The position numbers and the translations under genes were made by a program. Positions 7,814 to 14,573 of a stretch of 19,997 nt of DNA are shown here, in pieces. Position 1 is the first letter of the stretch; every line of letters begins with the position of its first letter. Location: NCBI GenBank assembly GCA_013043945.1, contig JABEUW010000011.1, forward strand, positions 1-19,997, given 5' to 3'. Origin of the DNA: Vulcanimicrobiota bacterium. Its GTDB lineage: Bacteria > Vulcanimicrobiota > Vulcanimicrobiia > Vulcanimicrobiales > Vulcanimicrobiaceae. A model generated the notes under the pieces. The model did no database searches and was not told the origin of the DNA. It was given only the letters and a program-made list of their open reading frames with translations.

Positions 7814-8711
7814 TTGTTCCGTCGTTATTCCCACCTACAATCGCCTCGATACGTTGCGCCATGTCGTGCCGACACTTTTGGCACAGACGCTCGATGCGTC
7901 GCGCTACGAATTACTGATCTGCGATTCGCAATCGACCGACGGTACCGCCGAATATCTCACCGAAGTTGCGCGCTCCTCGCCGAACGTCCGCCATCTCCCC
8001 GGGGGATATAGCGGGCGCGCGCAGGCGCGCAATGCCGGGATCGCGGCGGCAACCGGAACGGTCGTGCTTTTCAACGACGCCGATATCCTCGCCTCGCCCG
8101 ATCTGCTCGCGGTACACCTCGAACGGCACGCGCGCGAGCGACGAATCGCCGTTGTCGGTTGGGAGGTACAGGTGCGCGACCTCGACGATTACGCACTCAA
8201 GCGCGATCGTGCCGATCTCCGCGGCCATCTCCACCCGCCGGGGCGAAAGCATCTCTCCTGGCTCTATTTTCTCACCGGCAACGCATCGGTTCGCGCCGCG
8301 GATCTCCGCGCGGTCGGGGGCTTCGACGAATCCTTTACCGGCTACGGCCACGAAGATCTCGAACTCGGATATCGGCTCGAGCGCTCGGGCGTACGCATCT
8401 GCTACGAGCCGCGTGCGGTGAGTTATCATTGCCAGGACGTACCCCACGAAGACCAAAAGGGAAAGATGATGCTCGCGGGTCGATCGACCGTTCGTTTCTA
8501 TCGCAAGCATCCCGATCTCGCCGTACGCCTTCAGTTGGGGATGACGCCCGTCTCGCTCGGGCTCCATTCGTTGCTGCAGCGGATGCCGGCGCTGCTGCGA
8601 GCGCTCGACGCACGCGCGGGCCGGTCGAAACTCGCACGTGATATCGTGCAACAATTTCACTACGTCTCGGGCATCAAAGATGCCCTCGCCCAACCAGAGG
8701 AGCGCCCATGA
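7806..8711 (+). CDS. Glycosyltransferase family 2, third copy
   Basis: A 301-residue GT-A enzyme starting MLDCSVVIPTYNR, with DSQSTDGT at 40-47 as the nucleotide-binding segment and AVGGFDESFTGYGHED at about 169-184. Two variations separate it from the other GT2 copies: the metal-binding triad reads DAD (91-93) rather than DDD, and the acceptor motif has GHED in place of GWED. Both variants are compatible with an active GT2 enzyme because the DxD aspartates are kept. ATG at 7806 overlaps the preceding gene by eight bases. The last codons contain the strong ribosome site for aspS (AGAGGAG at 8696-8702), and the TGA overlaps the aspS ATG. Its sugar specificity is unknown; it closes the glycosyltransferase run. 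Confidence 0.84.
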   Translation: MLDCSVVIPTYNRLDTLRHVVPTLLAQTLDASRYELLICDSQSTDGTAEYLTEVARSSPNVRHLPGGYSGRAQARNAGIAAATGTVVLFNDADILASPDLLAVHLERHARERRIAVVGWEVQVRDLDDYALKRDRADLRGHLHPPGRKHLSWLYFLTGNASVRAADLRAVGGFDESFTGYGHEDLELGYRLERSGVRICYEPRAVSYHCQDVPHEDQKGKMMLAGRSTVRFYRKHPDLAVRLQLGMTPVSLGLHSLLQRMPALLRALDARAGRSKLARDIVQQFHYVSGIKDALAQPEERP

Positions 8712-10486
8712 CTGCGAGGCCGGAACGTTTTACTTGCGGAGCGCTGCGTGCCGATGCAATCGGAGGCACCGCCGAACTCTTCGGCTGGGTCAACCGACGC
8801 CGCGATCACGGGGGGCTTATCTTTATCGATCTCCGCGACCGCGACGGCATCACGCAGGTCGTCTTCAACCCCGAACATCCCAGCTTTCCGCTCGCCGAAA
8901 AACTTCGCAGTGAGGACGTCGTGCGCGTCGTCGGCGCGGTGCGTGCGCGCCCCGAGGGCACCGAGAACGCAAAGCTCGCCACCGGCGCCGTCGAAGTCGG
9001 TATCGAGCACCTCGAGGTTCTCAATCGCTCCGAAGTCCCGCCGTTTCAGGTAAATGTCGAGGACGATGTCGACGAGAGCCTACGCCTGGAATACCGGTAT
9101 CTGGATCTTCGCCGCCCGCGCATGCAACGGAACCTGCGCCTGCGCCACCGCATCGTGAAGGCGTTTCGCGATTACTTCGACGAGCGCGATTTCGTAGAGA
9201 TCGAAACGCCGATGTTTATTAAAAGCACGCCGGAGGGCGCGCGCGATTACTTAGTTCCCAGCCGCATGCACCCCGGGACGTTCTACGCACTCCCGCAATC
9301 GCCGCAGCTGCTCAAGCAGATCTGCATGATCTCCGGCTTCGGCCGCTACATGCAGATCGCGCGTTGCATGCGCGACGAGGATCTTCGCGCCGACCGTCAG
9401 CCGGAGTTCACGCAGCTCGATGTCGAGCTCTCCTTCGTCACGCAAGAAGAGGTCATGCAGATGATGGAAGGCGCGGTCGCGTATGCCTGGCGCGGCGTCC
9501 TCGATATCGAACTGCCGGCGTTCCCACGGCTCACGCATGCCGAAGCGCTGCGCCGTTTTGGCAGCGATAAGCCCGACATGCGTTTCGGGCTCGAACTCGT
9601 CGATGCGAGCGCGCGTTTTACGGCGAGCGAATTCGTCGTCTTTCGCGGTGCGCTCAACGCCGGCGGAGCCGTGCTCGCACTCCGTTATCCCGGCGGAGCC
9701 TCGCTCTCCCGTCGCGATTTCGATGCGCTGACCGAGAGCGCGAAACTCTTCGGGGCGAAGGGGATGGTCTGGATCGCACTCGGTGCCGAGGGTGTGAAAT
9801 CCTCGGCGCAGCGCTTTCTCGACGACGCGACGGTGGAGGCGCTTCGCGTCGATACCGGTGCGGAGCGTGGCGACGCGATGTTGCTCTTTGCCGACGCACG
9901 CGATGCCGTCTACTCCGTCGCCGGGAAAATGCGGCTCGAAATCGGGCAACGCTGCGGCTTGCGCGACCCGGCGAAGTTTGCGTTCTGCTGGGTGACCGAG
10001 TTCCCATATCTCGAAATGGATGAGGAGAGCGGTAAACCGGTGCCCGCGCATCACCCCTTCAGCGCGCCGTTGCCGGGGCAATGGGATCTCATCGATAGCG
10101 ATCCGTTCGCGATGCGCGCGCAGCATTACGACATGGTGCTCAACGGGTTCGAACTCGGTTCGGGTTCGATTCGCATCCACGACGTGACCCTACAGAAGCG
10201 CATCTTTACCATGTTGGGAATGAGCGAGGAGGAGATCGAGGATCGCTTCGGCTTCTTCGTGCGCGCGTTGCGCTACGGCGCCCCGCCGCACGGCGGGATG
10301 GCGCTCGGTATCGACCGCATCGCCATGCTCGCTTGCGGCGAGGAGAATTTGCGCCAGGTCATCGCCTTCCCGAAGAACCAGGTCGGTCGCGACGTGATGA
10401 TGGACGCTCCCTCGCCGGTTCCGGAGCGCCTTTTGCGCGATCTTTACCTTCGCAGCGTTGCGCCCTCGGCCGAGAGCGCCCGATAA
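8708..10486 (+). CDS. aspS: Aspartyl-tRNA synthetase, bacterial type, probably non-discriminating
   Basis: A 592-residue class II synthetase of standard bacterial length. Domains in order are an N-terminal OB-fold anticodon domain (about 1-110), the catalytic core with motif 1 around ETPMFIKSTPEGARDYLVP (about 167-185), motif 2 RDEDLRADRQPEFTQLD (about 221-237), the inserted GAD domain (about 290-420), and motif 3 GMALGIDRIAML (about 531-542). It attaches aspartate to tRNA-Asp. H34 (in RRRDHGG) and G84 (in RPEGTEN) match the residues H31 and G81 of the non-discriminating Pseudomonas aeruginosa enzyme, so it may also charge tRNA-Asn for GatCAB amidation. AGAGGAG at 8696-8702 is a strong ribosome site despite the ATGA overlap, suggesting efficient translation within the operon. 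Confidence 0.96.
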   Translation: MTARPERFTCGALRADAIGGTAELFGWVNRRRDHGGLIFIDLRDRDGITQVVFNPEHPSFPLAEKLRSEDVVRVVGAVRARPEGTENAKLATGAVEVGIEHLEVLNRSEVPPFQVNVEDDVDESLRLEYRYLDLRRPRMQRNLRLRHRIVKAFRDYFDERDFVEIETPMFIKSTPEGARDYLVPSRMHPGTFYALPQSPQLLKQICMISGFGRYMQIARCMRDEDLRADRQPEFTQLDVELSFVTQEEVMQMMEGAVAYAWRGVLDIELPAFPRLTHAEALRRFGSDKPDMRFGLELVDASARFTASEFVVFRGALNAGGAVLALRYPGGASLSRRDFDALTESAKLFGAKGMVWIALGAEGVKSSAQRFLDDATVEALRVDTGAERGDAMLLFADARDAVYSVAGKMRLEIGQRCGLRDPAKFAFCWVTEFPYLEMDEESGKPVPAHHPFSAPLPGQWDLIDSDPFAMRAQHYDMVLNGFELGSGSIRIHDVTLQKRIFTMLGMSEEEIEDRFGFFVRALRYGAPPHGGMALGIDRIAMLACGEENLRQVIAFPKNQVGRDVMMDAPSPVPERLLRDLYLRSVAPSAESAR

Positions 10487-10494
10487 CTGAAGAG

Positions 10495-10881
10495 GTGAGC
10501 GCTTCAACCGTTCGCGGCGCGATTCTCGGGCTCGTCCTCGTGGCGGCGGCTGCCCTGTTTCGGGGTGCCCTCATCCGCCCCGCGGCTGCCGCGGCGGGCC
10601 CGTCGTGCGGCGTTCGCGTCGTGCACCTGCCCGGCAATGTCGTCTTCCGCATCCTGTTCGCGAAGAATGGGGCGGTGCAGCAGTACGTCCTGGTGAGCAG
10701 CGATCGGAACCCGGAGCTCGTGAACGATCGCAAGAAGTTTATCGAACGTCAGTTCGGGCCGGAGGCCGTGAATGCGCCACCGCTCCGGATCATCGCCTTC
10801 AAGCCGGCGCCGGGAGGCGGAGGTTTGATGATCCCCGACAAAGCGGTCGATTCATGCGGCCGTACTCTTACGTTTCAGTAG
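10495..10881 (+). CDS. Small exported hypothetical protein with a conserved cysteine pair
   Basis: Not a recognised family. With the GTG at 10495 it is 128 residues: a hydrophobic N-terminal stretch (about 8-27) followed by an alanine run (30-34) that looks like a signal-peptide cleavage region or a membrane anchor, then a soluble part of about 90 residues. Two cysteines are present, C38 (GPSCG) and C121 (DSCGR), which could form a disulfide outside the cytoplasm. The start lies eight bases after aspS. A GAAGAG ribosome-like site directly abuts the GTG, so the start is uncertain. The mature part can be aligned by eye with the downstream lipoprotein: SCxxR, a VLxS block, an IExQ(F/L)G block and DxCGR. 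No function is proposed. Confidence 0.65.
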   Translation: MSASTVRGAILGLVLVAAAALFRGALIRPAAAAAGPSCGVRVVHLPGNVVFRILFAKNGAVQQYVLVSSDRNPELVNDRKKFIERQFGPEAVNAPPLRIIAFKPAPGGGGLMIPDKAVDSCGRTLTFQ

Positions 10882-11249
10882 CGCTCCTCGCGCTCTCGTG
10901 CGCGCTCGCCGGGTGCGCGAGGCAGCGGGAGCCCGCCGCAGCGGGAGCCGTTCGATCGCCAGCAGCGCTCGCAACGATCGCGCCGTTACAATCGTGCGAG
11001 ACGCGCGAGCTACGTTATGATGGAAGCGAGGTGGTGTTGGTTGCAAACGTCGATCGCACGCTCGCATCGCTGACGGTGCTCGCATCGAGGAGCGAGGCCG
11101 CGCGCAAACGTGCGACCGCCGAGATCGAAGCGCAACTCGGAACGCCGCATGTCGATACGCGCATCGAACAGCGCCCGTGGAAAGACGGCCTCGTTGAACT
11201 CACCGATCCCTGCGGAAGGCTCGTGACTCCCACGCCGGAACCGACCTAG
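10854..11249 (+). CDS. Small hypothetical lipoprotein, paralog-like to the upstream protein
   Basis: A 131-residue protein with a classic lipoprotein signal: MRPYSYVSVALLALSCALAG followed by C21, the lipobox LAGC (18-21) for signal peptidase II, so it should be anchored in a membrane by lipidation. The mature part holds SCETR (C48), a VLASR segment, EIEAQLG and DPCGR (C120), in the same order as in the preceding gene, which suggests an old tandem duplication. The ATG at 10854 lies inside the end of the upstream gene (28-base overlap), so the two are probably coupled. The proline/threonine tail is not shared. It is the last gene of the long + strand unit and converges on the PaiB-like gene with only two bases between stops. 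Function unknown. Confidence 0.7.
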   Translation: MRPYSYVSVALLALSCALAGCARQREPAAAGAVRSPAALATIAPLQSCETRELRYDGSEVVLVANVDRTLASLTVLASRSEAARKRATAEIEAQLGTPHVDTRIEQRPWKDGLVELTDPCGRLVTPTPEPT

Positions 11250-11275
11250 CGTTACGGACGCCGGTCGTAGTAACG
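11250..11275. terminator. Possible bidirectional hairpin between convergent genes
   Basis: CGTTAC at 11250-11255 and GTAACG at 11270-11275 are perfect inverted repeats, and the spacer contains a small inner GAC/GTC stem. The hairpin sits exactly at the junction of two convergent genes and overlaps the PaiB-like stop codon. No T-run follows on either strand, so it is not a canonical intrinsic terminator and the call is tentative. Confidence 0.3.
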
Positions 11276-11878
11276 TTGCATCTCTGCCGCGCACTCGCGA
11301 TCGAGCGGTTCGCCGCTCGCCCTCAAGCCGGCGATCGCTCCCGCCGTATCGCGCGCCTCTCTGTTTTGGCTCAGCTTTGCTTTGCCATCGATGCGCTCGA
11401 CGAGCAACTCAAAGGCGACGATGCCGCGTACTTGCTGCTCCACGAACGACGCATCGAGTTTCGCAAACTCCCACGGCCGCTCGAAGTTCGCTTCAAAGTG
11501 CGCGGTGAGGCGCGCGAGAATCGCCTGCGGCTCGGATACCTCGCGCAGATATCCGCGAGCGTGCACGGCGCTATAGTTCCAGGTCGGTACCTGCGGATAG
11601 AGTGGATCGTACCACGATGGCGAGATATAGGCGTGCGCTCCGGTAAAGACGGCGAGCGCGGCGGCGCCGGCCTGAATCGCGTCGCACTGCGGGTTCGCGC
11701 GCGCGATGTGGCCGATCAGCACGAGGCCGCTCTCGCTGCGCTGTGCGAGCATGGGCAGATGCGTCGCACGCGGGAAGCCGTCGCTCCCCGCCGTCACCAG
11801 AACGCCGAAGGGATAGTGCTCGATCAGGCGATCGATCTCGACCTCATCGTCGAATGCAAACGCAGGCGGCCTGTACAT
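11252..11878 (-). CDS. PaiB-like FMN-binding negative transcriptional regulator family protein
   Basis: A 208-residue protein of the PaiB/FMN-binding split-barrel family, at the usual length. It starts MYRPPAFAFDD, followed by YPFGVLVTAG (22-31), THLPM, the YISPSWY block at 84-90, VPTWNY at 97-102 and KAKLSQNR at 166-173; these are the family's FMN-pocket and dimer signatures. PaiB of Bacillus is linked to repression of sporulation and protease genes, but in most bacteria the role is unproven and may be flavin- or heme-linked. The ATG at 11878 is supported by AGGAGGA about eight bases upstream on the - strand. It is divergent from the MFS gene at 11950 and shares its upstream region. Confidence 0.88.
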   Translation of the reverse strand: MYRPPAFAFDDEVEIDRLIEHYPFGVLVTAGSDGFPRATHLPMLAQRSESGLVLIGHIARANPQCDAIQAGAAALAVFTGAHAYISPSWYDPLYPQVPTWNYSAVHARGYLREVSEPQAILARLTAHFEANFERPWEFAKLDASFVEQQVRGIVAFELLVERIDGKAKLSQNREARDTAGAIAGLRASGEPLDRECAAEMQRYYDRRP

Positions 11879-11949
11879 CGAGTTCCTCCTGTTGGTTTTA
11901 ACGGCGCGACGAAAGTCGCTGAAACCCCAGCGCGCCGCACTCTGGTTTT
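11879..11949. promoter_or_regulatory. Divergent intergenic region with a tetraloop hairpin and an 8-base direct repeat
   Basis: This 71-base gap must hold the promoters of both flanking genes unless they lie in coding DNA. The octamer TGGTTTTA occurs at 11893-11900 and again at 11943-11950, exactly 50 bases apart, each next to one of the two gene starts. Between them GCGAC-GAAA-GTCGC (11906-11919) forms a perfect five-pair hairpin with a GNRA loop, inside a wider GGCGCG/CGCGCC inverted pair (11903-11908 and 11931-11936). The - strand side has the AGGAGGA ribosome site. No consensus -35/-10 pair is clear. The MFS gene has no visible ribosome site and could be leaderless. Confidence 0.4.
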
Positions 11950-13164
11950 ATGGGCGTGAGCAGCGAAGCGCTTCCCTTTCCCGTCGCCGATGCAGGCATC
12001 GACCGGCGGGGTATCTCCCTGCTCTCGATCGCGCATATCGTCAACGACGCGAACCAATCCGCGATTCCCGCGATGATCCCGTGGTTGATTAGCCATCGCG
12101 GCCTCAATCTCGCGACGGCCGCGACGCTCGTGCTCGCGATGAACCTCTCATCCTCGGTCGTTCAACCTTTCTTCGGCCATTGGTCCGATCGGCGTTCGAT
12201 GCCGTGGATCATTCCCGCCGCGCTCGTGCTTGCCTGTACCGGCACCGCCGCGATCGGGCTCGCGCATTCACTGCCGATGATGTGGCTCGCGGCGTTGATC
12301 GCCGGTATCGGCACCGCGGCCTTTCACCCCGAGAGTTCGCGCTTTGCGAATTTCTTCGCCGGGGCGAAGCGCGCAACGGGGGTGAGTATCTTCACCCTCG
12401 GCGGCTATCTCGGCTTTGCCGTGGGACCGATCGTCACCACGCCGTTGATTCTGCACTTCGGGCTTGAGGGAACGGCGTTTCTCGCAATTCCCGGTGTGCT
12501 GCTTGCAACGATCTTATTGTTTTCGCAGCAGCATTTTCATGCCACGCGCGCGCGTGCGAATCGCGCCGTCAAGGCAGGCCCGACGATGCCCGACGATTGG
12601 CGCGCATTCGGTGCGCTCGTAGCGGTGGTCGTCCTCCGTTCGACGACGTTTTTTGCGGGCGTAACGTTTCTCCCGATCTTCGCCATCTCGGTCGCGCATG
12701 CAAGCAAGACGGGCGGGAGCATCGTCTTAGCGTCGATGCTCCTCGTCGGTTCGGTGGGAACAATGTGGGGCGGGCGGCTCGCCGATCGTTTCGGGCGGCG
12801 ACGTATTATCGCGATCTCGATGATCGGAACGCTCGTCGGCGCGGCGGCTCTTGCGTGGGTCGGCACCTTCGCACCCTCCATGAGTTACGTCGTGCTCGCC
12901 GCTTCGTTTTTCGGGCTCTCGGTCGGTCTCTCTGCGGGGGTGATCGTCGTGCTCGGGCAAGAATATCTTCCCAACCGTATCGGCGTTGCATCGGGGGTGA
13001 CGCTCGGGCTCGCCGTCACGATCGGCGGGCTCGCGCAGCCGCTCTTCGGCGCGATCGGCGATCGCTTTGGCAGCGTGCCGATCTTCGAGAGCGTTGCGGT
13101 CTTCGCATTGCTCGCGCTCGCCGGAACGATTTTCTTGCCGCGCAAGCGGCTACAGCCCGCGTAA
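11950..13164 (+). CDS. Major facilitator superfamily exporter, fosmidomycin-resistance (Fsr) type
   Basis: A 404-residue inner-membrane protein with about twelve hydrophobic segments in two halves around a polar loop near 195-215. Motif-A-like loops appear in both halves: FFGHWSDRRS near 74-83 and GGRLADRFGRRR near 275-286. The N-terminal LSIAHIVNDANQSAIPAMIP and the AAFHPESSR segment (about 123-131) are typical of the Fsr subgroup, proton-driven exporters implicated in fosmidomycin efflux. The true substrate here is unknown. ATG at 11950 gives a normal length, but no ribosome site precedes it; GTG at 11956 is an in-frame alternative. It converges on trmL with six bases between stops. Confidence 0.85.
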   Translation: MGVSSEALPFPVADAGIDRRGISLLSIAHIVNDANQSAIPAMIPWLISHRGLNLATAATLVLAMNLSSSVVQPFFGHWSDRRSMPWIIPAALVLACTGTAAIGLAHSLPMMWLAALIAGIGTAAFHPESSRFANFFAGAKRATGVSIFTLGGYLGFAVGPIVTTPLILHFGLEGTAFLAIPGVLLATILLFSQQHFHATRARANRAVKAGPTMPDDWRAFGALVAVVVLRSTTFFAGVTFLPIFAISVAHASKTGGSIVLASMLLVGSVGTMWGGRLADRFGRRRIIAISMIGTLVGAAALAWVGTFAPSMSYVVLAASFFGLSVGLSAGVIVVLGQEYLPNRIGVASGVTLGLAVTIGGLAQPLFGAIGDRFGSVPIFESVAVFALLALAGTIFLPRKRLQPA

Positions 13165-13170
13165 CGCCCG

Positions 13171-13695
13171 TCAGCGTAAATTCGGAAAATCGAGCCGTTG
13201 TAGCGCCGCAAAGGTGACGATACCGACCGCGGTGGAGAGATTGATGCTGCGGACGGATTGCTCTCGCATGGGAATCCGCAACGTTCGTTCCGGGAAGCGG
13301 TTGAGTAAGGCCTGCGGCAGACCCTTCGTTTCGCGACCGAATACCAACGCGTCGCCATGCGCGAACGGAGCGGTATCGTAACGCATGCGCGCTCGGGTGG
13401 AGAGCAGCCACATGCGTTGGGCGATCGGCGTCTGCAAGAACGCATCGAGGTCGCGATGCACGACGACGTGCATGCGCTCCCAGTAATCGAGTCCGGCGCG
13501 TTTGAGCGAGCGGTCGTCGATCGCAAAGCCGAGCGGCTCGACGAGGTGGAGCGCCGCGCCGGTCGCCGCGCAGAGCCGCGCGACGTTGCCGGTATTCGGC
13601 GGAATCTCCGGTTCGACGAGGACGAGGTGCAGCGGCACGTCGGGGAGTTCGGTCGCCTCGACGATGCGATCGGGAGGTTGCGCCGCCGCGCTCAC
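13171..13695 (-). CDS. trmL: tRNA (cytidine/uridine(34)-2'-O)-methyltransferase
   Basis: A 174-residue SPOUT methyltransferase that uses S-adenosylmethionine to methylate the wobble ribose of certain leucine tRNAs. The family motifs are clear: LVEPEIPPNTGNVARLCAAT (about 27-46), FGRETKGLP (119-127) and IPMREQSVRSINLSTAVGI (about 141-159), the last two forming the trefoil-knot SAM site. The usual INLSNAV is INLSTAV here. About 20 residues precede the first strand, slightly more than in E. coli; a GTG at 13638 would remove them, but the GTG at 13695 forms a GTGA overlap with the upstream peptidase gene and is preferred. It is the last gene of the - strand operon and is functionally unrelated to the rest. 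Confidence 0.92.
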   Translation of the reverse strand: MSAAAQPPDRIVEATELPDVPLHLVLVEPEIPPNTGNVARLCAATGAALHLVEPLGFAIDDRSLKRAGLDYWERMHVVVHRDLDAFLQTPIAQRMWLLSTRARMRYDTAPFAHGDALVFGRETKGLPQALLNRFPERTLRIPMREQSVRSINLSTAVGIVTFAALQRLDFPNLR

Positions 13696-14573
13696 GCGAG
13701 CAAGTCCGCAAACGGGATGCCGACCGGTGCGAGCACGTACGCAACACCGCCGTGCCGTTGCCAGCAGCGCTCGAGCGCGCGGCGCGGGTAGATCGTGCGA
13801 ATGCGCGGTGCCGCGGGGTCGTTCATCACGCAGTCACCATTCGATGTGAAGCCGCAGAGGACGGCGAGGTGGCCGCTGGAGCGGGGGAGCGGCGCACCGG
13901 GAAGCTCGCCTTCTTCCCACGCATAGGAGAGTGCGAGCGGAAGATTTCGTTCGAGAAAAAGTTCGGCGATATCGAGCGAGCCGACGTACGCGAGCGCGGT
14001 GCGGAGACTCTGCGTGCCGGCATAGGCGACGTTGAACGCCCAGTTTCCGTAGCCGCCATAGATTTCGTCGAAGACTCCGGCGGCGACATCTTCGATGCGC
14101 GCGTCGATTCCGTGGAAGCGCAGCAGCATCGCCAGCGAGGCGGGGCTGCACCACCCCGCCTCGCCTTCAACGACGTATTGCGTCTGCAGTGGAACGTCGT
14201 GGATGCGCGCGCCGCCTGCGAAGGGAAAGGAGGGCTGCAGTAGGCTCGGCGTTGCAAGTGCGAGACTCTGGAGCCCTTCGGGATCGGTACGCACCTGTAC
14301 CGCATCGAAAGGAACCTCGCTGCGGATGATGTCGGTCAGAACGCTGACGCCGAGCAAGTTGCAGGGAAACGAGCGGCGTGATTGCGGCGACCAACGAGCG
14401 AACGGCAACCACGGGCTGATATGCGCCGCTCCGCTGCGCAGTGCAAACGCGATCTCTCCGCTCTCCGCAAAGCTATTCCAAGAAAGCACGCATTCCAGCG
14501 CCGGCGCGCAGCGCAGCGTTGTTATCGCAGCGGGATCGGTTACGAGTGCGAAGCCGACGGCACGACCTCCCAT
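13692..14573 (-). CDS. C39-like family cysteine peptidase (no signal peptide seen)
   Basis: A protein of 293 residues from the ATG at 14573; TTG at 14588 and GTG at 14579 are in-frame alternatives, and GGAA about nine bases upstream favours the ATG. The N-terminal half (1-115) is beta-rich with SWNSFAESGEIAFALR and a SPWLPFARW segment, resembling a sugar- or ligand-binding sandwich. The C-terminal half is the peptidase_C39_2 fold: catalytic C142 in GEAGWCSPASLAML, H235 in SSGHLAVLCGF and D252 in MNDPAA form a plausible Cys-His-Asp triad. With no signal sequence it is probably cytoplasmic. Its position after a peptide-binding lipoprotein and the DgcN/DgcA-like pair suggests it cleaves imported peptides, though the substrate is unknown. 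It overlaps the upstream gene by 34 bases. Confidence 0.82.
   Translation of the reverse strand: MGGRAVGFALVTDPAAITTLRCAPALECVLSWNSFAESGEIAFALRSGAAHISPWLPFARWSPQSRRSFPCNLLGVSVLTDIIRSEVPFDAVQVRTDPEGLQSLALATPSLLQPSFPFAGGARIHDVPLQTQYVVEGEAGWCSPASLAMLLRFHGIDARIEDVAAGVFDEIYGGYGNWAFNVAYAGTQSLRTALAYVGSLDIAELFLERNLPLALSYAWEEGELPGAPLPRSSGHLAVLCGFTSNGDCVMNDPAAPRIRTIYPRRALERCWQRHGGVAYVLAPVGIPFADLLA

Noticed and set aside
7911..8693. Open frame on the - strand (260 codons) opposite the third GT2 gene
   Set aside because: Composition is typical of a shadow frame, and the + strand GT2 has clear catalytic motifs.
4001..8711. Glycosyltransferase block considered as a capsule or O-antigen cluster
   Set aside because: No flippase, polymerase or nucleotide-sugar dehydratase genes are present, and the ADP-heptose genes and GT9 enzymes fit LPS core assembly better.
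9251..10180. Open frame on the - strand (309 codons) opposite aspS
   Set aside because: The opposite strand is an intact, fully motif-bearing AspRS; the antisense translation has no domain pattern.
11276..11959. Open frame on the + strand (227 codons) opposite the PaiB-like gene
   Set aside because: The PaiB-like protein has a strong ribosome site and family motifs; this frame has neither.
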